Source: an uncultured beta proteobacterium
GTDB taxonomy: Bacteria; Pseudomonadota; Gammaproteobacteria; Burkholderiales; Burkholderiaceae_C
DNA length: 8,070 bases
Direction of reading: 5' to 3'
Assembly: GCA_903944555.1 (NCBI GenBank)
Contig: CAJASG010000422.1
Span: forward strand, 1-8,070
Shown: piece by piece, positions 1 to 7,521 of the stretch
Numbering within the stretch: position 1 is the stretch's first letter
Layout: every line of letters starts with the position of its first letter
Program-made: the position numbers and the translations under genes
Notes under the pieces: generated by a model
What the model saw: the letters and a program-made list of their open reading frames with translations, nothing else
The model's database searches: none
Told to the model about the DNA's origin: nothing

Positions 1-261
1 CTCTTGCGGATCGGAGATGTTGGCCGGAGTAATCTGGTTCACCACGTCGGCTGCAGCGTAGCCCAGCATGCGCTCGGCCCCCACGTTGAAAATCTGGATC
101 ACGCCATTGGCGTCTGTGGCAATGCTAGAGAAGTTGGCGCTGTTAAAGATGGCGTTTTGCAGCGCGACGGTGCTAAATAGTCCGGCCTCAGCGGGCATGG
201 CACCTGTCAGGCTTTGTGCAATGGTCGTGGTGACCAGCGGGTTGATGTTCGGTTTATTCAT
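1..261 (-). CDS. PAS-domain sensory protein, probably a (hybrid) sensor histidine kinase; 5' part only
   Basis: An open frame runs from an ATG at 261 to the window edge, giving the first 87 residues. About 33 residues of non-descript N-terminus are followed by a PAS fold start. It has the look of a sensing domain: an NANFSSIATD-like stretch near residues 40-50, then an IQIFNVGAERMLGY block at about 54-67, and a SDPQE end. In Betaproteobacteria this PAS type typically heads hybrid histidine kinases, so that is the inferred identity; the kinase domains lie outside the window and cannot be seen. No signal peptide or membrane segment is visible in this part. The ATG overlaps the stop of the upstream GGDEF-EAL gene as ATGA (258-261), and no strong Shine-Dalgarno sequence precedes it. 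Translation by reinitiation from that gene is therefore likely. It is the third visible gene of the c-di-GMP operon. Another PAS signalling output, such as a GGDEF protein, is possible. Confidence 0.75.
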   Translation of the reverse strand, partial: MNKPNINPLVTTTIAQSLTGAMPAEAGLFSTVALQNAIFNSANFSSIATDANGVIQIFNVGAERMLGYAAADVVNQITPANISDPQE

Positions 262-3161
262 GGGGGTTGATTTCTCACATAGGTCTCCAGCGCATCGATC
301 CCGATGGGGCGACTAAAGAGGTAGCCTTGGAAAGCATGACAACCCAGCTGTTCCAGGAAGATTCGCTGGGCCTCGGTTTCAACGCCCTCGGCGATGACAC
401 CCAGGCCTAGGCTGTTTGCCAGTGCGATAACCATCTTGGCAATCGCGGCATCGTTGGCATCATCCAGAATGTCTCGCACAAAGCCTTGGTCGATCTTCAA
501 TTGACTAAGCGGAAGTCGCTTCAGGTAAGAGAGTGAGGAATAACCCGTACCAAAGTCGTCCAGCGAAAATCCCACGCCGATACCTTTAAGTGCGTTCATC
601 TTGGCGATCACTTCCTCCACACTGGAGACAAGCAAGCTTTCTGTCAACTCCAATTTAAGTCGCTCCGGGTTTGCACCAGTACGGGCCAGCACTGCCAGAA
701 CTTGCGCGATAAAGTCCTTTTGGTGAAACTGACGCGCGCTGACGTTCACCGCGACGGTCAACTCAGCGAACTCGGGCTGATGGGCCCACCGTTGCAACTG
801 AATGCAGGCCGTCTCCAGCACCCATTGCCCAAGTGGCAGGATGAGACCGGTTTCCTCTGCCAGCGGAATGAATTCTTCTGGTGATATCACTCCGCGTACT
901 GGTTCTATCCAGCGCACCAGGGCTTCCACGCCCGTGATGTCATGCGCACCCTCTACCTGCGGCTGGTAATAGAGTTCGAACTGGCGATTCTCCAAGGCAT
1001 CGCGCAAGCTTATCTCCAAGGCAGCCCGGACCGCAGCCACAGACTGCATGATCGGATCAAAGAATCGCAAGCTATTGTGCCCTGCGACCTTGGCATGGTG
1101 CATTGCCAACTCCACCTGTTGCATGGGTACTTCAGTGCTGTCCCGGTGCGTGCCATCAAACATGGCAATGCCAATGCTCACCGTACTGTGATGGCGACTC
1201 TCTCCAAGTTGATAGGTATGGTTGAGGGCCTGCAGAATATCCGCAGCCACACCTTGGGCATGCGAGGTCGCGCCCTGAACGGTCTGGCTCAGCCCTTCCA
1301 GTATTACGGCGAACTCATTCCCACCCAGTCTGGCCACCGTGTTATTTTTACCTGCGCGTGCGAGGAGTTGGCGGGTGACCTGCTTCAGCAGATCGTCCCC
1401 CTTGTCATGCCCCAAGGCTTCGTTGACCGTTTTGAAGTCATCAAGGTCAACCAACAGAATGGCACCCCAATGCCCCAAATTCGCGCTTGATTTCAGCGCC
1501 TGCAATAGGCGCGTGTGCAACAGGCGTCGGTTCGGCAGGGAGGTCAATCCATCGTAGTCGGCCAGGTGTTTGATCGTTTCGGCGGTGAGATTGCTTAATG
1601 TTTGGGCATCCATCGAGGCCAACTGGCGAGCATGGCTTTCCAGATGCTTGCGCTCCGTGATGTCGGTAATAAAGCCATTCCATAAGACACCGCCCTCGGC
1701 TTCGCGCTGTGGCAGGGCATTGCCATGCAGCCAGCGTTCTGTGCCATCACTGAAGAGTAGTCGGTACTCATGGCGCCAGGGCTCAAGTTGATCGGCGGAT
1801 GCCCGGATCGACGCCAGCAAAGCCCGGTAGTCATCGGGGTGGATGTTGGCAAAGACCTTGGACGCATCGTCTCGCACATCCTCCGGACTTAGCCTGTAAA
1901 TATCGCGGATGGCCTCACTTACAAAAGGAAAACAACTGCTGCCATCGGTACGCTGCAGGTATTGGTAGACCATTCCGGGCACTTGGCTGGAAATTTTTTG
2001 CAGTCGCTCATGTGCCGCTTCACGCTCTAATTCAAGTTGCCTGCGCAAGCTGATGTCTGTTTTGACTGCCACGTAGTGAGTGATAACGCCGACAGGACTT
2101 TTGACCGGCGCGATTTGGGACTCTTCCCAGTAAACTTCGCCGTTCTTTCGTTGGTTGATAAATTCACCACTCCACAACTTGCCGTTGGCGAGCTTGCTCC
2201 ACAGGTCTGAAAATGTTTCTTGCGGTGTCAAGTTGGAGTGGAGAATACGTGGATTTTTCCCTAATACATCCTCCGAACTATAGCCAGTGACTTCTGTGAA
2301 TCGCGGATTCACATAGACAATATGCGCATCCAGATCCGTGATGACCACAGAGGCCGGGCTTTGTTCGACCGCGATGGATAGCTGTTGCAACTTTTCTTCA
2401 GATTGTTTGCTCTCAGTTATGTCTTCATAGACCCCCAGCACGCCGATGGTTTCATTTCTGCTGTTTTTCAGAGCCACCCAGGACATTCGGAGACAAATTT
2501 TCTTACCGGCTGGAGTGGTGTGCAATTCGTCATGAAAAAGCTTGGGGATTCCCGTCGCCATCACTGCCAGTTCATGGGTGCGACAAGTCACTGTGTGCAT
2601 CGTCCACCCCAACTCTGCGTCACTCCTGCCAACCAGCGCATCTGCATGCGTCACTCCGGCATCCCTTGCAAAGAGCATGTTGCCACCGAAGTAGCGCAGA
2701 TTACGGTCCTTCCAAAATACGCGCACCGGGGCTGCCGTCAAGATGGCTTGCATCACATCACTGGATCCGGCCACGGTGTTGCGCCTCTGATTGCGCACCA
2801 CGTGCCACCGGGTGAAGAAATAGCCTGTCCAAACTGAAAATAGAGCGACGACCGGTAGCAACAACGTAGCTAAGCCAGATAGTGCGTTCGTACCGTTGAG
2901 GCTCCATTCTCTGAATGCCTGTTCATATGCCAGTTTGCTCGCAAGCAAGGCATCGGCGATGGCGATTAGGTAGGATCGGTATTCCGGTGGACTGTCGACA
3001 AGCGCGGGAGAAATCAGCGCCGTTGCCGAGGTCGCAACAGGAACGATCAGGGTGGACATCAGTGCAAAAATCTGGAGCAACAGACGCTGTTGACTGCGCA
3101 GACCCAGGCCCGAAGGTGCAGCACCGATTCCATGAAACGCTGTTTGTTGTATGGCACTCAT
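258..3161 (-). CDS. Membrane PAS-PAS-PAS-GGDEF(degenerate)-EAL protein, probable c-di-GMP phosphodiesterase
   Basis: A 967-aa c-di-GMP signalling protein. Two likely transmembrane helices (about 27-50 and 93-116) bracket a short, probably periplasmic loop. Three PAS folds follow (about 135-250, 255-372, 385-505), each ending in a D-I-T/S linker. The GGDEF domain spans about 535-700 and the EAL domain about 715-957. The GGDEF domain keeps DYDGLTSLPNR (535-545) and the metal-site VDLDDFK (571-577). Its signature is GGNEF (613-617), and the upstream RxxD inhibitory site is absent (GKNN). The EAL domain has every hallmark: E746-A-L, N806-V-S, E838-LTE, DDFGTG (868-873), K889-I-D891, EGVE (925-928) and Q945-GY. 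The inferred activity is hydrolysis of c-di-GMP to pGpG, with the GGDEF domain regulatory. The frame is open 34 codons further upstream, but the ATG at 3161 is preferred: it overlaps the PilZ stop as ATGA, and the upstream part only shadows the PilZ gene. No good Shine-Dalgarno sequence is present, which suggests coupling. Confidence 0.93.
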   Translation of the reverse strand: MSAIQQTAFHGIGAAPSGLGLRSQQRLLLQIFALMSTLIVPVATSATALISPALVDSPPEYRSYLIAIADALLASKLAYEQAFREWSLNGTNALSGLATLLLPVVALFSVWTGYFFTRWHVVRNQRRNTVAGSSDVMQAILTAAPVRVFWKDRNLRYFGGNMLFARDAGVTHADALVGRSDAELGWTMHTVTCRTHELAVMATGIPKLFHDELHTTPAGKKICLRMSWVALKNSRNETIGVLGVYEDITESKQSEEKLQQLSIAVEQSPASVVITDLDAHIVYVNPRFTEVTGYSSEDVLGKNPRILHSNLTPQETFSDLWSKLANGKLWSGEFINQRKNGEVYWEESQIAPVKSPVGVITHYVAVKTDISLRRQLELEREAAHERLQKISSQVPGMVYQYLQRTDGSSCFPFVSEAIRDIYRLSPEDVRDDASKVFANIHPDDYRALLASIRASADQLEPWRHEYRLLFSDGTERWLHGNALPQREAEGGVLWNGFITDITERKHLESHARQLASMDAQTLSNLTAETIKHLADYDGLTSLPNRRLLHTRLLQALKSSANLGHWGAILLVDLDDFKTVNEALGHDKGDDLLKQVTRQLLARAGKNNTVARLGGNEFAVILEGLSQTVQGATSHAQGVAADILQALNHTYQLGESRHHSTVSIGIAMFDGTHRDSTEVPMQQVELAMHHAKVAGHNSLRFFDPIMQSVAAVRAALEISLRDALENRQFELYYQPQVEGAHDITGVEALVRWIEPVRGVISPEEFIPLAEETGLILPLGQWVLETACIQLQRWAHQPEFAELTVAVNVSARQFHQKDFIAQVLAVLARTGANPERLKLELTESLLVSSVEEVIAKMNALKGIGVGFSLDDFGTGYSSLSYLKRLPLSQLKIDQGFVRDILDDANDAAIAKMVIALANSLGLGVIAEGVETEAQRIFLEQLGCHAFQGYLFSRPIGIDALETYVRNQPP

Positions 3162-3586
3162 GCGAGGATTGCTAGCAGGGCATCTTCGGCAACACTGTCC
3201 AATGGGCCGAACTGGAAGCCGTGCCTGAAACCTTCGGAGCGCACCAGCGCGGCATAGACACATTGCGCTTGCACATCAACACGGTAGGTCGTCGCGTTCC
3301 GAAATACCTGTAGCTGTACGTGATAGGTTTGTAAATGGCGCAACTGATAGTCGAGAAACAGTGAAAACCCCTCTGTCGAGACTTCGATGAGGCGAGCATC
3401 AATGGATGTGTGTGGGTTCTGATAAACCTGTACTCGACCGGCAACCGAAACGCGGGCAACCATTCGGTTCTGAATTTTTCGGCAGATGTTTGTATGTTCC
3501 TCGAAGGGCGAGTGCTTTGATTCACGCTCCCCGCAAGTGAATGGGTTGTCACCGACCGACAGTGTCATATCTACGTCCATTTGCAT
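3158..3586 (-). CDS. Small PilZ-domain protein, putative c-di-GMP receptor
   Basis: A 142-aa soluble protein with a PilZ fold. The RxxxR motif is visible as RMVAR (41-45). About 23 residues later comes E68-V-S-T-E-G73, which matches the D/NxSxxG motif except for Glu in the first position. The downstream strand pattern (about 75-125) fits the PilZ barrel, and there is no signal peptide or membrane segment. PilZ domains bind c-di-GMP dimers through these two motifs, so it is probably a receptor or adaptor. Its place as first gene of an operon with a GGDEF-EAL protein supports that. The Glu substitution leaves binding strength uncertain. The start is ambiguous: ATGs occur at 3586, 3580 and 3568. 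The last has a GGA about 7 nt upstream, while the first has no clear Shine-Dalgarno sequence. The longest form is given. The stop overlaps the next start as ATGA. Confidence 0.82.
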   Translation of the reverse strand: MQMDVDMTLSVGDNPFTCGERESKHSPFEEHTNICRKIQNRMVARVSVAGRVQVYQNPHTSIDARLIEVSTEGFSLFLDYQLRHLQTYHVQLQVFRNATTYRVDVQAQCVYAALVRSEGFRHGFQFGPLDSVAEDALLAILA

Positions 3587-3699
3587 GCATTCGTTGGCGC
3601 CACAAGTGCGCGTGGCCTCGACTGATCTGCAACTCTTCGACTACTTAATGCACTTCGCAATGTATGAGTAAAGCGAATTGCAACTCCGCCACGGAACTC

Positions 3700-3728
3700 A
3701 TTATGTATTGAATTTGATAAAAAACATA
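3700..3728 (-). promoter_or_regulatory. Tentative sigma-70-like promoter for the PilZ operon
   Basis: On the minus strand the sequence TACATAAT contains a -10-like CATAAT (3705-3700). The -35 position, 16-18 bp upstream, falls in the first copy of the 9-bp repeat (about 3722-3729), where only weak matches such as ATGTTT occur. The AT-rich repeat tract would then lie where UP elements act. This would give a 5' leader of roughly 105 nt before the PilZ ATG at 3586. It is a motif reading only; no activator site is evident. Confidence 0.2.
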
Positions 3729-3799
3729 AAAAACATAAAAAACATAAAAAACATAAAAAACATCAAAAACATCAAAAACATCAAAAACATCAAAAATAG
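3719..3799. repeat. 9-bp tandem repeat, 8 full copies plus a degenerate ninth
   Basis: On the plus strand there are five consecutive copies of aaaaaacat (3719-3763), then three of caaaaacat (3764-3790), then a decayed unit caaaaatag (3791-3799). Copies within each block are identical and the period is exactly 9 bp throughout. The copies therefore appear to have arisen by slippage in two successive expansions from two unit variants. The tract lies in the intergenic region, 133 bp upstream of the PilZ start. It has no unique spacers, so it is not CRISPR-like. Its AT-richness contrasts with the neighbouring genes. The period is a multiple of three codons, so frame would be kept if it were ever translated. 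Confidence 0.97.
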
Positions 3800-4073
3800 T
3801 ATGAAATAGTCCTGCGTGGAATATTGTTCAGGCGGCGATTGGTGGCTGTATTTCAGGCTGAAGCTCAGGCCGCGGTAACATAGACAAGTGAATTGCCCCG
3901 GTTTGAACGTTAGTAATTAGGGCCACTGAAGATATGTCTACGCGGACTCAAGCTGCATGAACAACTGCGGATGTTTTGCCCGGTTACCAACCGCTTGGGC
4001 AGTTCCCTGTTCACTCTAAGCGTCGGGGTGTCAGAGGAGTTTCAGCTAGTGAAGCTTTGACGATTTGCGGCGC
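3800..4073. other. Intergenic stretch without a convincing gene
   Basis: This lies between the tandem repeat and the dolP terminator. Codon-like reading is poor in all frames. The only suggestive item is a 32-codon minus-strand frame from a GTG at 3926 to a TGA at 3828. It ends in a proline-rich tail and could be a remnant of a larger gene, though this is unproven. A hairpin-forming segment lies at 3977-4001 (TGCCC/GGGCA arms with an inner GGTT/AACC), without a following T-run. No intact insertion sequence, tRNA or riboswitch was recognised. Confidence 0.5.
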
Positions 4074-4099
4074 AAAAAAAACAGCCCGTAGGCCGCTTT
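4074..4099 (-). terminator. Rho-independent terminator after dolP
   Basis: Read on the minus strand, directly after the dolP TAA, is the stem AAAGCGGCC, the loop TACG and the return arm GGCTGTTT. This is a 9-bp stem including two G-U pairs, and it runs into a tract of eight T (4081-4074). It closes the yraN-diaA-dolP transcription unit and separates it from the PilZ operon. Confidence 0.85.
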
Positions 4100-4101
4100 C
4101 T

Positions 4102-5840
<1,739 letters not shown>

Positions 5841-5841
<1 letters not shown>

Positions 5842-6764
5842 TGACTTCCAGTTATACAGCTGCCCTGAGCGCGGCGCACGATGCGGCGGCTGATCAGCAT
5901 TATCCGCCCTCCACTTTGTATGTGGTGGCCACGCCCATTGGCAACCTGGCCGACATCACCTTGCGCGCCCTGCATGTGCTGGCGCTGGCCGACGCCATCG
6001 CCTGTGAAGACACCCGCCATACCCAAACCCTGCTGAGGGCCTACGGTATCGATAAAAGCACGTCCCAACTCATTGCACTCCACCAGCACAACGAAGAGCA
6101 GGCCGCGCAAGTGGTGATTGATCATCTGCGCCAAGGCCAACGTGTGGCTTACGTCAGTGATGCCGGCACGCCTGGGGTGAGCGACCCCGGTGCCCGGTTG
6201 GTGGCGGCGGTGCGGGCCCAGGGCCTGCGCGCCATGCCACTGCCTGGTGCCAGTAGTGTGACGACGGTGCTGTCAGCCGCAGGCGTTTCAGAGGCGGGTG
6301 GTGGAGCAGGGGGCTTTGTCTTCGTGGGCTTCTTGCCCAACAAAGCGGGAGAACGGGCGCTGGCGGTCCAGGTCTTGGCTGCGCAGGAGCGGGCGGTGGT
6401 GCTGCTGGAGGCGCCGCACCGCATCGAGGCCTTTGCCCAAGCCATGAAGCCGCTGGGTGCGCGGCTGATTACGGTGGGGCGGGAGTTGACCAAACAATTT
6501 GAAGAGATTGCGACCGTCAGCGCCGACGCGTTGTCGGATTGGCTAGCGCAAGACTCCAACCGCTTGCGCGGCGAGTTTGCGCTGGTACTGCACCCGGCAC
6601 CAGCTGCGGTGGAGGCGGGGCAGGACAGTCGCATTCTGAAGCTGTTGCTGGAGCAATTACCGCTCAAAACCGCAGTCAAACTGGCAGCCGACATCACCGG
6701 TGAGCCGCGTAACGCGCTGTACGAGTTGGCCTTGTCCATCAAAGGCGCGCCCGCTGCGGATTGA
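5841..6764 (+). CDS. rsmI: 16S rRNA (cytidine(1402)-2'-O)-methyltransferase RsmI
   Basis: A 307-aa member of the tetrapyrrole-methylase-fold family. RsmI uses S-adenosylmethionine to 2'-O-methylate C1402 in the 16S rRNA decoding centre. Diagnostic blocks are in order: VVATPIGNLADIT (28-40), CEDTRHT (55-61), YVSDAGTPGVSDPG (104-117), then PLPGASSV, the EAPHRI block and GRELTKQFEE further on. The C-terminus has the usual KTAVKLAADITGEPRNALYELAL helix block. Length is slightly above the E. coli protein because of about 20 extra N-terminal residues. The start is a TTG with a strong Shine-Dalgarno sequence. It is divergent from yraN with no intergenic space, so its promoter must lie within yraN. 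Downstream it converges on a small gene 22 bp away. The neighbourhood matches the enterobacterial rsmI-lpoA-yraN-diaA-dolP cluster without lpoA. Confidence 0.96.
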
Positions 6765-6773
6765 GTGCCTAAA

Positions 6774-6786
6774 CGGGCGTCAGCCC
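6774..6786. terminator. Weak hairpin between convergent genes, possible bidirectional terminator
   Basis: GGGC, loop GTCA, then GCCC (6775-6786) lies in the 22-bp gap between the rsmI stop and the stop of the convergent small gene. The stem has only four G/C pairs, followed by TTAT on plus and GTTTAGG on minus, so termination efficiency is doubtful. Confidence 0.3.
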
Positions 6787-7101
6787 TTATGGAATGTGCG
6801 CAGGCTGCTCCCAATTTAATAGCTCCGCCAGCCGGCGCACCACCCATTCGGCCTCCAAAGGGTTCACCACCGCGTCGTCCCCCAGCAGCCCCTGGTAGCA
6901 ACGCAGCAGCACCCCCGACTCGGTCAGGTCCTGTCCGAATTGCATTTCGACACTCTTTTGCGTCAGCAGGTTGGCCAGGTCGTCGCACAACTCATAGCGC
7001 GCGGCCACTACCTCCCTAGGCGCATTGGGTTTGGAGCGCCCGGGGTCGGTGTACAGCGCCATAAAGGACTGGGGAATTTCAATTTGGTATTCGTCTGACA
7101 T
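6787..7101 (-). CDS. Small soluble protein of unknown function
   Basis: A 104-aa protein whose function I do not recognise. It starts MSDEYQIEIPQSFMAL, has a basic PGRSKPNAPREVV segment (20-32) and then helical sequence to the end. The helical part includes ARYELCDDLANLL (34-46) and a tryptophan-containing WVVRRLAELLNW block (86-97). No signal peptide, membrane helix or catalytic motif is visible. Similar small proteins seem to occur beside rsmI in related Comamonadaceae, sometimes labelled vaguely as chaperone-type ATPases; no ATPase motif (Walker A or B) is present here. The start at 7101 is chosen because the sequence then begins with a typical acidic N-terminus; an ATG at 7125 would add eight residues. 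Neither has a clear Shine-Dalgarno sequence. It is convergent with rsmI. That it is a real gene is supported by the coherent amino-acid composition and the absence of a better competing frame. Confidence 0.72.
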   Translation of the reverse strand: MSDEYQIEIPQSFMALYTDPGRSKPNAPREVVAARYELCDDLANLLTQKSVEMQFGQDLTESGVLLRCYQGLLGDDAVVNPLEAEWVVRRLAELLNWEQPAHIP

Positions 7102-7521
7102 GGGTCGACTGATTGTGAACCACATTGAAGTGAACGCAATGCAGACCGGTCAGGTAACCGAGTGTTGAACTATCGGATTTAGGCGATGCCGGACGACCGG
7201 GGTCCGCCCATACGCAGGTTCGCGCAAGCCGATGCCACCGGGGCGAATGCTTCCGCGAATGTCCCCCGCCCTGCGGGCTCCTCCTTGATTTGGCAAAACC
7301 CCAAGTCCACGCTGCACCATCCAACCCAATGTCCTCGGCAGCGAGCAGTGTTGGCTGACTCAGGACGGCGCGGCGCTCAGTGCAGTGAGGTCAAGGAGGA
7401 GGCCGCAGGGCGGGGGACACGAACGGAGCTGAGTGCCACGCCGCCCTGAGTCCCGCGTGCATTTTTGGGGCGGACATCGGATTGCCCCGAGAATCAGGGT
7501 TTTTTGGAACCCGAACAGCCC
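7102..7521. other. Gene-free region around the inverted-repeat element
   Basis: About 420 bp separate the divergently oriented small gene and hydrolase gene. Open frames here look non-coding: unusual composition with many Arg, Pro, Gly and Trp, no ribosome-binding sites and no family resemblance. Besides the interleaved inverted repeats there is a short hairpin CGGAC/GTCCG (7190-7206). There is a repeated GCGAATG (7243 and 7255). A GGGTT/AACCC pair (7497-7512) lies just before the hydrolase start. Any promoters of the two flanking genes must lie here, but none could be picked out with confidence. Confidence 0.55.
7261..7452. repeat. Two interleaved inverted repeats (possible dispersed or structured intergenic element)
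   Basis: Pair 1: the 28-bp arms 7261-7288 and 7391-7418 are reverse complements with a single mismatch. They begin gtcccccgccctgcggg on the left. Pair 2: the 24-bp arms 7357-7380 and 7429-7452 are reverse complements with three mismatches, with outer ends gactcagg and cctgagtc. The arm order is 1-2-1'-2', so both stems cannot form in a simple nested fold; pairing is either alternative or pseudoknot-like. The arms are GC-rich and no transposase is present. The layout would suit a non-autonomous mobile or dispersed repeat, or an RNA structure in the leader of the hydrolase gene. I cannot assign it to a named family. Confidence 0.85.

Noticed and set aside
942..1490. 182-aa plus-strand open frame inside the GGDEF-EAL gene
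   Set aside because: It is antisense to well-conserved GGDEF and EAL motifs, has no ribosome-binding site and shows no family resemblance.
3162..3263. 34-residue N-terminal extension of the GGDEF-EAL protein
   Set aside because: It lies entirely within the PilZ gene in another frame and has shadow-like composition (Cys/Arg-rich). The ATG at 3161 forms an ATGA overlap identical in type to the next junction.
3719..3799. CRISPR-like array
   Set aside because: The units are 9 bp and directly abutting, with no spacers and no cas genes nearby.
3977..4001. Hairpin TGCCC/GGGCA as a terminator
   Set aside because: The inner pairing is bulged, no T-run follows on either strand, and no gene ends beside it. 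The real terminator is at 4074-4099.
6149..6988. 279-aa minus-strand open frame across rsmI
   Set aside because: Its Ala/Ser/Pro-rich low-complexity composition mirrors the GC-rich rsmI coding strand, and rsmI has clear family motifs.
7079..7324. 81-aa minus-strand open frame in the repeat region
   Set aside because: It runs through one arm of an inverted repeat with an Arg/Pro/Gly/Trp-rich composition typical of translated non-coding repeats, and it has no ribosome-binding site.
7261..7452. Integron attC site or insertion sequence ends
   Set aside because: There are no GTTRRRY/RYYYAAC core pair in the right arrangement, no integrase or transposase, and no flanking target duplication visible.
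7467..7512. GGGGC/GCCCC and GGGTT/AACCC pairs with a T-run as a terminator
   Set aside because: The stems are only 5 bp, the T-run lies inside the second loop, and no plus-strand gene ends upstream.
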